Shown here: positions 9,498 to 18,788 of the stretch, piece by piece
Layout of the letters: each line of letters starts with the position of its first letter
How positions within the stretch are numbered: the stretch's first letter is position 1
DNA from: Sphingomonas sabuli
Lineage (GTDB): Bacteria; Pseudomonadota; Alphaproteobacteria; Sphingomonadales; Sphingomonadaceae
Direction: 5' to 3'
Length of the DNA: 64,000 bases
Assembly (NCBI RefSeq): GCF_014352855.1
Contig: NZ_CP060697.1
Location: 1 to 64,000, forward strand
The notes under the pieces: generated by a model
The model's database searches: none
The model's input: the letters and a program-made list of their open reading frames with translations, nothing else
Told to the model about the DNA's origin: nothing
Translations under genes and position numbers: made by a program

Positions 9498-9522
9498 GGG
9501 CGGCCGTTTGCCGCGGCCGCCC
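9498..9522 (-). other. Hairpin between second pstS and the porin gene
   Basis: Inverted repeat GGGCGGCCG / CGGCCGCCC with a 7-base loop in the 78-base gap. No T-run follows on the minus strand, so it is more likely an mRNA-stability or partial-attenuation element than a full terminator. Confidence 0.55.
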
Positions 9523-9543
9523 GGGTTAAGTGGCAAGCAACGA

Positions 9544-10584
9544 CTATTTGAGCGCCGCGAGGTTGAGCGGCTTGAGCGCGCGAGCGGCCGTCTGGCTGCC
9601 GGCGCGGATGGCGGTCGGCGCGGCGATCAGTCCGGCGCGGCGCAGGTAGCCCTTGGGGCCGAATGCGCTTTCCTTCGTGAATTCCGCGACGAAGGCGCGG
9701 ATCGACGGGATTGCCCCGACGTGCGCGTTCTTGACGTAGATGTAGAGCGGCCGGGCGCCGGGATATTTGAAGGCGCTGATCGCGTCATAGGTCGGAGCGA
9801 CGCCGTTGATCGTCAGGCCCTTCACCTTGTTCATATTCTCTTCGAGATAGGAGTAGCCGAAGATGCCGATGGTGCCGGAATTGGCGGCCAGCTTCTGGAC
9901 GATCAGATTGTCGTTTTCGCCGGCTTCGATGAAGGCGCCGTCTTCGCGCATCGCGGTGCAGATGGCCTTGTGCTTCTTCTCGTCGGTCTTCTTCATCGCC
10001 TTCATGCCGCTGCTGGTTTCGCAGCCGGCGGTCATGATCAGCTCACCCAGCGCGTCGCGGGTGCCGCTGGTCGGCGGCGGGCCGTAAACGCGGATGGCGA
10101 TCGCCGGCAGCTTCGGATTGACGTCCTTCCAGGTCTTGGCCCGGTTGGGCTTGCCGAACGGCGTCTTCGCCAGCGCCATGTAAACGTCGCGGGTTGTGAG
10201 GCCCGACAGCGGCGTGTTGCGGGCGGTGGCCAGCGCGATGCCGTCGATGCCAACCTGGATTTCGGTAATCTTGGTGACGCCGTTGGACGCACAGGTCCTG
10301 GCTTCCGACGCCTTCATCCGGCGCGACGCATTGGCGACGTCCGGGAAGCGTTCGCCGACGCCCGAGCAGAACAGCTTGATGCCGCCGCCGGTGCCGGTCG
10401 ATTCGATGAGCGGCGTGCCCAGCTTCGGATTGGCCGCGGCGACCCGCTCGGCAACGACCTTGGCGAACGGATAGACGGTCGAGGAGCCCACCGCATGCAT
10501 GCGGTTGCGCGCTTCGGCGCCGGTTGCAGGAAAGGCTACAACGGCCGCTGCGGCCGCTGCGAACAGCAGGTTTTTCGTGTGCAT
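9544..10584 (-). CDS. pstS: Second phosphate-binding protein PstS (secreted, not lipidated)
   Basis: Predicted 346 residues with a conventional signal peptide (MHTKNLLFAAAAAAVVAFPA, cleaved after ATGAEA or near it) and no lipobox. The phosphate-binding motifs match the first copy: AVGSSTVYPFA, STGTGGGIKLFCSG and PPPTSGTRDA. The ATG at 10584 is preferred over an in-frame start 33 bases upstream because AAAGGGG lies at proper spacing before it. It heads a separate unit with the porin and has its own Pho box. It probably either feeds the same PstCAB or scavenges phosphate at the outer membrane; that is inference. Confidence 0.92.
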   Translation of the reverse strand: MHTKNLLFAAAAAAVVAFPATGAEARNRMHAVGSSTVYPFAKVVAERVAAANPKLGTPLIESTGTGGGIKLFCSGVGERFPDVANASRRMKASEARTCASNGVTKITEIQVGIDGIALATARNTPLSGLTTRDVYMALAKTPFGKPNRAKTWKDVNPKLPAIAIRVYGPPPTSGTRDALGELIMTAGCETSSGMKAMKKTDEKKHKAICTAMREDGAFIEAGENDNLIVQKLAANSGTIGIFGYSYLEENMNKVKGLTINGVAPTYDAISAFKYPGARPLYIYVKNAHVGAIPSIRAFVAEFTKESAFGPKGYLRRAGLIAAPTAIRAGSQTAARALKPLNLAALK

Positions 10585-10657
10585 TTGAAAGTCCCCTTTG
10601 GGCGGCAACCGCGCCACCCCGGCGACTCGTGAAATAGAAGTGCACTGCTACGCGACC

Positions 10658-10686
10658 GTGACGCGTTTGTTACAGCGGTGTGACGA
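10658..10686 (-). promoter_or_regulatory. Pho box upstream of second pstS and porin
   Basis: Minus strand units TCGTCAC, CTGTAAC and GCGTCAC repeat every 11 bases with 4-base spacers. This is the same architecture as the site at 6921-6949, though the outer units match CTGTCAT less well. It ends about 74 bases before the pstS2 ATG. Confidence 0.72.
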
Positions 10687-10696
10687 CCTTGGGCGC

Positions 10697-10727
10697 AAAG
10701 AAAAAGGCGGAGCCGAAGCCCCGCCTT
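10697..10727 (-). terminator. Terminator after the cell wall hydrolase gene
   Basis: Minus strand stem AAGGCGG...CCGCCTT with a GCTTCGGC-type loop, followed by TTTTTCTTT. It lies 31 bases past the stop of the 10758 gene and just upstream of the Pho box of the next gene. Confidence 0.85.
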
Positions 10728-10757
10728 GATCTCCCCCCTCCAGGAAACTGTCGTGAT

Positions 10758-11525
10758 TTAGGCGCGGTAAAAGATGTGCGCGCCGATCTTGTCAACATAG
10801 CTGAGCCGGCGGCCCCACGACGGCGCGACATAGTCGGCGTGATACCACAGCACGTCATTGTCGAGGCTGGGATAAGCGTTGGCCATGGCCAGGCGGGCAA
10901 TGCCCTGCGCCCGGGCCCAGGACGCCGACTGGAAATTGATCGCCGGGAAATTGCCGGTGTGCGGATTGACGAAGGAGAACTGCCACGGCTGCTTCATCAC
11001 TTCGCACCAGCTGGCGGGATACTTGCCCGACGCGGCGCGGTTCATGACGACCCGGGCGACGGCAAGCTGGCCATCGACCGATTCGCCGCGCGCTTCGAAA
11101 TAAACGGTGGTGGCGAGGCAGGTGGCCTGCTCATCCAGCGTGGTGCCGGCGGCAAAGCGGTCGACCAGCGCGTAAAGCGGCCAGCCGGCGTTGCGCAGCC
11201 AGGCGGCTTCGCGGGCGATCTTGGCGTTTTCCGCCTGGCGCGGATCGATGGTGGTGCCGAACAGGCCGCCGACCGCGTTGTTGAACATGGTCTGGGTGGT
11301 CTGGACGGTACGCTGGACCGCGGCGACGACCGGCGTCTTGGCGACCGTCGCACCCGTCAGCGAATAGCTGGTGTTCAGAAGTGGCGTGGACGTTGGTGCC
11401 GGTGCGGATTGCGCGGAGACCGGCCCCGCGAATGTCAGCATCAACGATCCCATGACCGCGACGACGCCGCGGCTCAACAGCTTGATCAATTGCTTCTCTT
11501 GCCTTTGGCGGCCGATCCATTTCAC
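10758..11525 (-). CDS. Cell wall hydrolase of the SleB/CwlJ family
   Basis: Predicted 255 residues. A signal or anchor segment near residues 15-40 ends at GPVSAQ. A low-complexity spacer follows, then the Hydrolase_2 domain from about residue 130: CLATTVYFEARGES carries the catalytic Glu, followed by GQLAVARVVMNRA. The family cleaves peptidoglycan. In non-spore-forming alphaproteobacteria it is thought to act in cell wall remodelling rather than germination. It is a single-gene unit with its own terminator and faces away from the EVE gene. Confidence 0.85.
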   Translation of the reverse strand: MKWIGRQRQEKQLIKLLSRGVVAVMGSLMLTFAGPVSAQSAPAPTSTPLLNTSYSLTGATVAKTPVVAAVQRTVQTTQTMFNNAVGGLFGTTIDPRQAENAKIAREAAWLRNAGWPLYALVDRFAAGTTLDEQATCLATTVYFEARGESVDGQLAVARVVMNRAASGKYPASWCEVMKQPWQFSFVNPHTGNFPAINFQSASWARAQGIARLAMANAYPSLDNDVLWYHADYVAPSWGRRLSYVDKIGAHIFYRA

Positions 11526-11788
11526 GCGAGGGCGCCTTCTGGCGCCGATTGCTTCACGTGGTCAGGTTCGTCCGTCTTGCCCGGGGCCTGGCGTCCATGC
11601 GCTCTTACGGCCCGCTTGCTCTCGTTTACCGATGACGCCCCAATATGGATTTTACGGTCCGTGAAAAGCGATGATCGGCGAGTCGAGCCGGACTCGCGAC
11701 GAATGATGCAACCTGCTGAAAAAACGCGATAATATTCGGCGCTTTGACCGGGAAGGTGTTGCCGCTAGGGGATCTGGAGGAGGTAGTC

Positions 11789-12190
11789 TTGGCCCATTGG
11801 ATCATGAAATCCGAGCCTTCCAGCTACAGCTGGCAGGACCTTGTGCGCGACGGTTCGACCGAGTGGGACGGCGTCCGCAACAATGCCGCGCGGCTCAACC
11901 TGAAGAAGATGCGCGCCGGCGATGAGGGATTTTTCTATCACAGCATGGATGAACGTGCGGTGATCGGCATCATGAAAGTGGTGCGCGAGGCGGCGCCCGA
12001 CCCGAAGGATGCCGACTGGGTATCGGTCAAGGTCGAGCCGGTGCGCATGCTGGAGCGGCCGGTGACGCTGAAGGAGATCAAGGCCGAACCGAAGTTGGCG
12101 GCGATGGAGCTGATCCGCCAGTCGCGCCTGTCGGTCGCCCCGGTCCGCGAATCGGAATTCACCCGGATCCTGGAGATGGCGAAGGCCTAG
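11789..12190 (+). CDS. EVE domain protein
   Basis: Predicted 133 residues, essentially one EVE (PUA-like) domain. MAHWIMKSEPSSYSW and WDGVRNNAARLNLKKM are the characteristic N-terminal motifs, and the later segment has GDEGFFYHS. EVE domains bind modified bases in DNA or RNA. The start is a TTG at 11789, chosen because GGAGGAGG lies 6 bases upstream and the family normally begins at this point. The last 4 bases overlap the convergent RadC-like gene. Confidence 0.88.
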   Translation: MAHWIMKSEPSSYSWQDLVRDGSTEWDGVRNNAARLNLKKMRAGDEGFFYHSMDERAVIGIMKVVREAAPDPKDADWVSVKVEPVRMLERPVTLKEIKAEPKLAAMELIRQSRLSVAPVRESEFTRILEMAKA

Positions 12191-12624
12191 AGCAGGCCGA
12201 GCTGGCGGAAGCTGGTGCAGCCGGCGCTGCCGAAGACAAGGTGATCGGCGACGCTGCAATCGAGCGCCTCGACCGCGCCGGCAAGGCGGCGGGTGACCCG
12301 GCAATCGGCCAGGCTGGGCGTAGGATCGCCGCTGGGATGGTTGTGCGCGAGGACGATATTGCGCGATCCGTGGATTGCCGCGTCGGCGACGATCGCGCCG
12401 AGCGGAAAGTCGACGCCGGACGAATCACCCTGGTGGCGGGTGAGGCGCATGCAATTGGCGTCGGCATCGAGGTGCGCCACCCACAAGCTTTCGCGCGCCT
12501 GATCCGCCTCGGCCACGCAGCCGGCAAAGAAGGCGCGCGCCGAGGCGAGATCGTGGAGCCTGACCGGCTGTTCGGCACGCTGGCAGCGCATCGCCCAGCC
12601 TGTAGGCGCGGGCGGCCGGGGCAA
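12187..12624 (-). CDS. Short RadC-like JAB/MPN domain protein
   Basis: Predicted 145 residues. The C-terminal about 110 residues form the RadC JAB1/MPN domain with metal-binding motif AHNHPSGDPTPSLAD. It lacks the helix-hairpin-helix N-terminal part of standard RadC (about 220-230 residues). The function of RadC proteins is unsettled and a role in repair is not established. It could be a degenerate copy or a dedicated short form. It converges on the EVE gene. Confidence 0.82.
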   Translation of the reverse strand: MPRPPAPTGWAMRCQRAEQPVRLHDLASARAFFAGCVAEADQARESLWVAHLDADANCMRLTRHQGDSSGVDFPLGAIVADAAIHGSRNIVLAHNHPSGDPTPSLADCRVTRRLAGAVEALDCSVADHLVFGSAGCTSFRQLGLL

Positions 12625-12709
12625 CGACCGGAACCGCGTCCGCCGTGGGGGAAGAACCGTCCGTTATGGATGAAGCAGGATGAAAAGTAACCTATCTGGA
12701 AAAAACTAC

Positions 12710-12738
12710 TTGACATCGTCACGCTGTTTCGGTACATC
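12710..12738 (+). promoter_or_regulatory. Sigma-70-type promoter before the tail-like gene
   Basis: TTGACA, a 17-base spacer, then TACATC. The -35 is perfect and the spacing ideal. It would start transcription near 12745, about 65 bases before the chosen ATG of the tail-like gene and next to an alternative GTG at 12747. Confidence 0.55.
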
Positions 12739-12809
12739 CGGGAACAGTGGGAAAAAGCGTTCGGGCCGGGCTCCTCCATCGGGGAGCGCGGCCCAACGCG
12801 CGTCTGGGG

Positions 12810-14987
12810 ATGGGGATGACGAAGAGGGCAGCGAAGAACCGGCTGGTTCTTGCCGCCGGCGAGAAACCGAAATTGCGCAAGGCCGCCCGGCGCGATTGGA
12901 CGAAGGCCAAGGAAGTGGCCTTCATCTCGACGCTTGGCGAGGTCTTCGGGCCGGGCCCCCGGCATGGGCCGCGAATGGGCGATCTTGCGGTGCAGACGTC
13001 GAGCTACGGGACCCCCATCCCAAAGATTTTCGGGACGATGCGGGTGGCCGGGAGCATCGTCTGGTCCACCGACCTGGTCGAGCAGAGCGAGACGGTGGCC
13101 GCAAAGGGCCAACCGGACAGCGTCAGTTACAGCTGTACCGTCAGCTTCGCGGTTGCGCTGTCAGCCCGCAGGATTCGCGACGTCCGCCGGATATGGGCGG
13201 ACGGGCAATTGATCCGGACGGCCGAAGGAGAATTGTCCGTTGGCGCCACGCTCCGTTTGCTTGACGGATCAGAGGATCAGGCAGTCGACCCGCTGATCGC
13301 GTCGGTCGAAGGTATCGGCGCGACACCGGCGTATCGCGGGCTGGCGCTGGCGGTGTTTGAAGACATGGAGCTGGCAAGCTTCGGCAACCGCATCCCGTTC
13401 CTGACCTTTGAAGTCGATGCAGATGGGGAACCGATTGGCGTCGATACGATCCTTTTCGACGCCAGTGACGGGGCAATAGTCACATCCGGCCAGCCCAGTA
13501 TCGGAGGCTATGCCGCTCACGGTCCAAGCATTGCCGCTGCTGTCAGCCCATTAGTCGCAATCTTCCAGCCAAACCTGACGGACGACGGCGATGCGATCTC
13601 GGACGTCGCGGAGCAGGCGCAGAGTGTCGAGAGCGCGGAGTTGGGCTGCTCGGTCGAAGGCGGGAAGATAGCGCGTCTGGAGCGGTCGACGGCCCGGGCG
13701 CGAAGCCTGCCGTCGTCGGTAACTCTGGCCTATTATGACGCGGCGCGCGACTATCAGGCAGGTGCAGCGCGTTCGGCGACCGAGGGGATTGGCGGTGCTC
13801 CGGAGCGCACCGAATTGCCGGCGGTTGTCGACGCTTCGAGCGCCAAGGCGATCGTCGCGACGCATCTTGCCCGCCGATGGGCCCAGCGCGACCGGCTGCA
13901 AATCTGTCTGCCGCCAAAGCGGATGGCTGTTCGGCCCGGGACCATCGTCGACCTGGCCGGCCAGGGCCGCTGGCGAGTCGACGTGGCCACCTTGGACGGC
14001 CTGGTCGCGAAGCTTGAATTGACGCCGGTCTACAGCTCCTTGGCTCCGATCCCTGGCGATTCCGGCCGGGCTCTGACCTCGACGGCAAAACTGTTAGCGC
14101 CGACGCGGCTGGAGTTGATCGAATTGCCCGCCTTCGACGGTTCGAACGCCACACTGCCCGTGGTTGTCGCCGCGGCGAGCGGGAAATCGGTACCGATGGA
14201 GATCGCAATTGGCGGCCGGACCGTTGTTTCGCGTACCGCGCCCGTGCCGGCGGTGCTGGGCTCGGTGCTCAGTCCCCCGGATCCTGCATCAAGCGCGCTG
14301 TTCGACCTTCGCAACAGCGTCGACGTGCAGATCGACGATCATCAGCATTGGCTGGAAAGCCGCGACGACGACGCTTTGGCCAGTGGCGCCAACCTGGCGG
14401 TCGTCGGCATCGAGATCATGCAGTTCGGGACGGCCACGCCGCTCGGTGACGGCCGCTTCCGGCTTGGCCGGTTGTTGCGCGGGCGCTTCGGCACCGAATG
14501 GGCGTGTGGTGAACACGGCGCCGGTGAACCGTTCGTCCTGCTCGATCGCAACCGTCTCGTGCCTCTGCCCCTGACTGCACAGGACCTTGGCGCCGTCGTG
14601 GAAGCGGTGCCGGCGGGCCGGGCGGACGGTGACGCGCAGCCGACGCGGTTGACGGTCTTTGGCGATGCGCTGCGCCCGCCGTCGCCCGTCCATTTGCGGG
14701 CTGAGCGCGGAACGGATGGGACATTGGCCTGCACGTGGGTTCGGCGAAGCGCGGCCGGCTGGGCCTGGCTGGACGAGGTCGATGCACCGCTCGGCAGCGC
14801 GGTCGAGCGCTACCGGGCGACGCTGCGCGGACCAGGCGGCGCGGTGACTGTCGAGATCTCTCTACCATTAGCAACATTCAATGCCGATCAGGTCGCAGCT
14901 GTCGGCGCCGGCGCCGCCGATATCGTGGTCGTTCAAATCGGCGACCTGGCGCTTTCTCGGCCGGCAATCCTCCGCGTCACTCTTTGA
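12810..14987 (+). CDS. GTA-type phage tail protein with a replaced N-terminus
   Basis: Predicted 725 residues from the ATG at 12810; a GTG at 12747 would add 21. From about residue 50 it resembles the large tail/baseplate protein of alphaproteobacterial gene transfer agents: GPRMGDLAVQTSSYGTPIP, then FGTMRVAGSIVWSTDL, and a repeat-rich C-terminal half with FRLGRLLRGRFGTEWA. The first about 45 residues do not look like the usual hydrophobic Gly/Ala start of that protein. They look like the basic N-terminus of a small helix-turn-helix protein found at the other end of such clusters (RRDWTKAKEVAFISTL). No capsid, portal, terminase or protease gene is nearby, so this is probably a GTA remnant fused in frame by a deletion. 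The fusion interpretation is inference. Confidence 0.78.
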   Translation: MGMTKRAAKNRLVLAAGEKPKLRKAARRDWTKAKEVAFISTLGEVFGPGPRHGPRMGDLAVQTSSYGTPIPKIFGTMRVAGSIVWSTDLVEQSETVAAKGQPDSVSYSCTVSFAVALSARRIRDVRRIWADGQLIRTAEGELSVGATLRLLDGSEDQAVDPLIASVEGIGATPAYRGLALAVFEDMELASFGNRIPFLTFEVDADGEPIGVDTILFDASDGAIVTSGQPSIGGYAAHGPSIAAAVSPLVAIFQPNLTDDGDAISDVAEQAQSVESAELGCSVEGGKIARLERSTARARSLPSSVTLAYYDAARDYQAGAARSATEGIGGAPERTELPAVVDASSAKAIVATHLARRWAQRDRLQICLPPKRMAVRPGTIVDLAGQGRWRVDVATLDGLVAKLELTPVYSSLAPIPGDSGRALTSTAKLLAPTRLELIELPAFDGSNATLPVVVAAASGKSVPMEIAIGGRTVVSRTAPVPAVLGSVLSPPDPASSALFDLRNSVDVQIDDHQHWLESRDDDALASGANLAVVGIEIMQFGTATPLGDGRFRLGRLLRGRFGTEWACGEHGAGEPFVLLDRNRLVPLPLTAQDLGAVVEAVPAGRADGDAQPTRLTVFGDALRPPSPVHLRAERGTDGTLACTWVRRSAAGWAWLDEVDAPLGSAVERYRATLRGPGGAVTVEISLPLATFNADQVAAVGAGAADIVVVQIGDLALSRPAILRVTL

Positions 14988-15001
14988 ACAGGATCTCGAG
15001 C

Positions 15002-15497
15002 ATGGACACGACCGACAGACTTGCCCTCCCGCTGCTGAGCCCGGGACAAGCCCAGAAGGAGCTTTTCCATAACGAGGCGTTGGCACTGATCGATGCGTTG
15101 GTCGCGGGCGCGGTGGAGGAAGGGCCGCGCAATGCACCGCCGGCCAGTCCCGTGCCGGGCGCCTGCTTCATTGTCGGCTCGTCTCCGAGCGGCGAATGGG
15201 CAGAAAGCCGGACATGTCGCGGCAGCCACCTCTTCGGGATGGCGCTTCGTCGCGCCGCGAGAAGGCATGGCGTTGCATGACCGCAGCACCGGCACGCCCA
15301 TCAGCTTCGTGGCCGGAACCTGGCAGACGGGCACATTACGGTGCCAGCACCTGCAGGTCGGCGGGGTACAGGTGGTTGGAAGCCGGGCGGCCGCGATAAG
15401 CGCCCCTAGCGGCGGAGCAGTGGCGGACGTCGAGGCGCGAAACGCGGTTGCGGCGATCCTAGGTGCGCTTCGGCAACATGGATTAATCTCGACCTGA
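15002..15497 (+). pseudogene. DUF2793 gene disrupted by a frameshift
   Basis: The first part (MDTTDRLALPLLSPGQAQKE, then FHNEALALIDALV) is the typical start of DUF2793 proteins, which commonly follow GTA or prophage tail genes. The reading frame is good to about 15200 (PSGEWA). It then changes by +1, and the expected continuation (AGHVAAATSSGWRFVAPREG) is found in the next frame, ending at 15497. A one-base insertion near 15199-15205 explains this. In the original frame, translation stops at 15280. Together with the altered tail gene 14 bases upstream, it points to decay of a GTA locus. A sequencing error is the alternative. Confidence 0.8.
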
Positions 15498-15651
15498 TAA
15501 GGGTGGACGAGCCGGATTGGCGGTCTGCCATGAGGCATTGTGACGGGAAAGCCACACGGCCTGAATATTCGATTCTGATGGCACCCAAAACGCCGGAGAA
15601 TGTAGTAACCGCGGATTCGACGAGAAAAATTCGACGATAGGGGACTACAAT

Positions 15652-16521
<870 letters not shown>

Positions 16522-16559
16522 CGGCCGCTCCAGCCTGCCAAGGCTGGGACGGAAACTCG

Positions 16560-16599
16560 AAGGCCGGTCCGGGTTCGCCCGGGCCGGCCTTTGCTTTTG
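16560..16599 (+). terminator. Terminator after the OmpA-like gene
   Basis: AAGGCCGGTCCGGG, a TTCG loop, CCCGGGCCGGCCTT, then TTGCTTTTG. A strong stem with a stable tetraloop, 39 bases after the stop. Confidence 0.88.
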
Positions 16600-16677
16600 C
16601 GTACGATCCGTCCTCGCGGCCACCTGCTTTGAACCTTCCGAACGGCTTTGTGTTGATTGTCCAAAGGGAGGACGATT

Positions 16678-17328
16678 ATGCGACACATCCTGTTCTGGAC
16701 AGCAACCGCGGCAGCCGCCGCCCTGGTCGGAGGCTGCGACAGCAACCGCGCCGAAACCGACGCTAATATTGCGGCAAACGACAGCGACGCTGCGGTCCAA
16801 GCGAGCACCGACGATGCACCAGCGGTTCCGATGATCGACGCGTCCGGTAAGGTGATCGGCGAAGTGCGCAGCGGCGACGGCCCCGACGGCGCGCGCCTGA
16901 TGATCGACGCGCGGGGGCTACCGCCCGGCGAGCACGGGCTCCACATCCACGATGCCGGGCTTTGCGAACTCCCGGACTTCAAGAGCGCCGGCGGCCACTG
17001 GAACCCGACGGGCAAGAAGCATGGGAGCGGCAGTGCCGATGGCGCGCACCTTGGCGACCTGAGCAATGTCACGGTCGGTGCGGACGGCGTCTTGCGCACG
17101 GACGTGGCCGTGGCCGGGACGTACCTACGAACCGCCCAGCCCAGCGCCCAGGCGATCCTGGGCGGCGACGGCGCGGCGCTGGTCGTTCACGCCAAGGCGG
17201 ACGACTACAAGACCGATCCCAGCGGAGACAGCGGCGACCGGATCGCCTGTGCGGTCCTTGGCACCGCCGAAGCTGGCTCGGTCAGCTCGACGGACGCTTC
17301 GGGGACGGCTGCTGCGAATACGCAGTAA
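16678..17328 (+). CDS. sodC: Cu/Zn superoxide dismutase lipoprotein
   Basis: Predicted 216 residues. A lipobox (LVGGC) near residue 20 suggests a lipid anchor facing the periplasm, followed by an acidic linker. The SodC fold has the metal ligands in GEHGLHIHDAG, GGHWNP, GAHLGDLSN and ALVVHAKADD, the two conserved Cys (CELPDF and RIAC), and the GDSGDR active-site loop. It converts superoxide to peroxide and oxygen outside the cytoplasm. The ATG at 16678 is chosen for AAAGGGAGGA upstream. It stands alone. Confidence 0.94.
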   Translation: MRHILFWTATAAAAALVGGCDSNRAETDANIAANDSDAAVQASTDDAPAVPMIDASGKVIGEVRSGDGPDGARLMIDARGLPPGEHGLHIHDAGLCELPDFKSAGGHWNPTGKKHGSGSADGAHLGDLSNVTVGADGVLRTDVAVAGTYLRTAQPSAQAILGGDGAALVVHAKADDYKTDPSGDSGDRIACAVLGTAEAGSVSSTDASGTAAANTQ

Positions 17329-17356
17329 CGGTCCGCCGCTGGTTTAGGCCCAACAC

Positions 17357-17393
17357 AAAAGAAAAGGCCCGGCCGGATCGATCCGGCCGGGCC
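17357..17393 (-). terminator. Terminator after the 17414 gene (perfect palindrome)
   Basis: A 28-base perfect inverted repeat at 17366-17393 (GGCCCGGCCGGATC and its complement). On the minus strand TTTTCTTTTG follows. It lies in the convergent gap between sodC and the small secreted-protein gene, and may also stop sodC transcripts although there is no T-run on that side. Confidence 0.85.
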
Positions 17394-17413
17394 CATCTGT
17401 AGCTGCAGCGAAG

Positions 17414-17752
17414 TTACTTCTTCTGCGACAGCAACTGCTTGTTGACCGACTGGGCCAGCGCATTGGAACCGCTGGTCGCCGTGCAGGCCGCGTCGCCAGT
17501 CTTCTTGCTCTGCGCAAGAACGTTGGCGGTAACGCCGCAGACATTGGCCGCAACGCCGACGGGTACCTGAACGGTGACCGGCACGTTGAGGTTGTTCAGC
17601 GCCGCGATCTGCGTGTCGTTGAGGAAGTCGTTGAGGATGCTGACGTCCTGAACCGTCACGTCAACCAGACCGCCGGAAAGATCGACGTTCTGGGCAACGG
17701 CGGGAGTGGCCGCAGCGGCAAGCGCAGCGGCTGCAATGACAAATTTACGCAT
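17414..17752 (-). CDS. Small secreted protein of unknown function
   Basis: Predicted 112 residues with a clear signal peptide (MRKFVIAAAALAAAATPAVA). The mature part is about 92 residues and polar, with two Cys (ANVCGV and DAACTA) that could form a disulfide, and repeated hydrophobic/Asn patterns (LNDTQIAALNNLNVPVTV). GGAGAATGTTAC precedes the ATG. No known domain is recognised. It has its own terminator. Confidence 0.75.
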   Translation of the reverse strand: MRKFVIAAAALAAAATPAVAQNVDLSGGLVDVTVQDVSILNDFLNDTQIAALNNLNVPVTVQVPVGVAANVCGVTANVLAQSKKTGDAACTATSGSNALAQSVNKQLLSQKK

Positions 17753-17968
17753 GTAACATTCTCCGTCCCATGAATTTGGGGTCGCGGTGAGAACGTCCGG
17801 CGTCAGCATAAGATGCTGATTTAAAACCCGGTTACGCCGAATGGAGTGTTTGTGGGGGTAGAGGCCTCGGCCCAACCAACCCAGTCTCCCGCGTTAATTC
17901 TATCGCTACCGAAACAGATGTGCAGGGAATCGTCTGGCTCCTTCAGCAGTGCGAACCTGCGTCGTCGG

Positions 17969-18001
17969 AAAAGAAAAAGCGGCCGGGGATCGCCCGGCCG
18001 C
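17969..18001 (-). terminator. Terminator after the 18017 gene
   Basis: Minus strand GCGGCCGGG, short loop, CCCGGCCGC, followed by TTTTTCTTTT. It lies 15 bases past the stop. Confidence 0.88.
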
Positions 18002-18016
18002 CTTTCAATGTTCGGC

Positions 18017-18646
18017 CTAGCGCCGGTAACCGCGATAGGGATCGCTGAGGCGTATGCGGCTCACGTTGCCGCGGTAGTCGACGTTACAGCTGAACGACAG
18101 GGTGCCCTGCTGGCCGTAGCCCTGGTTCTGGTAACCGTATTGGCCATAGGGGGCAGCCCGCTGCCCGGTGTCGATCATGCCGGTGACGCGCAGGCTGCTG
18201 TTGTAGCGCCGCTCCACCCCGGTGATGGCCGTGACGCGCATCGCCGACTGGCCGTATCCATATTGCGGATTGTACTGCTGCTGGCCGTAGCCGTAGGGCG
18301 ATCCGTATTGCTGCGGATAGCCATATTGCGGGCGGTAGCGCGCCTGCGCCTGGGCAACGGCTGCGGTCGCGCAGCGGCTGACGGCGGTGCGATCGGAGAC
18401 ATTGTACCGATTACCGAGCAACTGGTTGATGATCTGCTCGATCGGGTTGACGGATTGCTGCTGACCGTAGCCGTAGGGCTGGCCGTAGCCGTAAGGCTGC
18501 TGCCCGTAAGGGTTGGCCGGCTGCGGGTAAGCCGGCTGCGGATACGTCTGCTGCGGATAGGGGTAGGGGTAGGGCGTTTGCGCGTTCGCCGGCATGGCAA
18601 GCGCACCGGCCGCCACGGCGGCGCTGACGAGAACAAGGGTTTTCAT
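18017..18646 (-). CDS. Secreted Tyr/Pro/Gln/Gly-rich protein
   Basis: Predicted 209 residues. A signal peptide is cleaved after MPANA, followed by tandem low-complexity units (YPYPYPQQTYPQPAYPQP, then YGQPYGYGQQQ). A short ordered stretch (IEQIINQLLGNRY) and a C-terminal part with VTAITGVERRYNSSLRVTG and a CNVDYRG motif follow. Two Cys are present. The AAGGAAAA ribosome site fits the ATG at 18646. Aromatic/Gln-rich low-complexity exported proteins often have structural or surface roles; here the function is unknown. Confidence 0.75.
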   Translation of the reverse strand: MKTLVLVSAAVAAGALAMPANAQTPYPYPYPQQTYPQPAYPQPANPYGQQPYGYGQPYGYGQQQSVNPIEQIINQLLGNRYNVSDRTAVSRCATAAVAQAQARYRPQYGYPQQYGSPYGYGQQQYNPQYGYGQSAMRVTAITGVERRYNSSLRVTGMIDTGQRAAPYGQYGYQNQGYGQQGTLSFSCNVDYRGNVSRIRLSDPYRGYRR

Positions 18647-18788
18647 CGGATTTTCCTTAGTCTCCACCGGAAGCCGCCGGGGAGTTCGTAAGGACAGAAC
18701 GTGCCGCCGAACGTTTCGCCGCATGAACCTGAAACAACAATGCGACAGGCAGCCGGAACCCATTGAACCGGCACTGGGTTTTGCGTCC

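Noticed and set aside
17366..17393. Perfect palindrome as operator of sodC
   Set aside because: It lies at the gene's 3' end and is followed by a T-run on the minus strand, so a terminator is the simpler reading.
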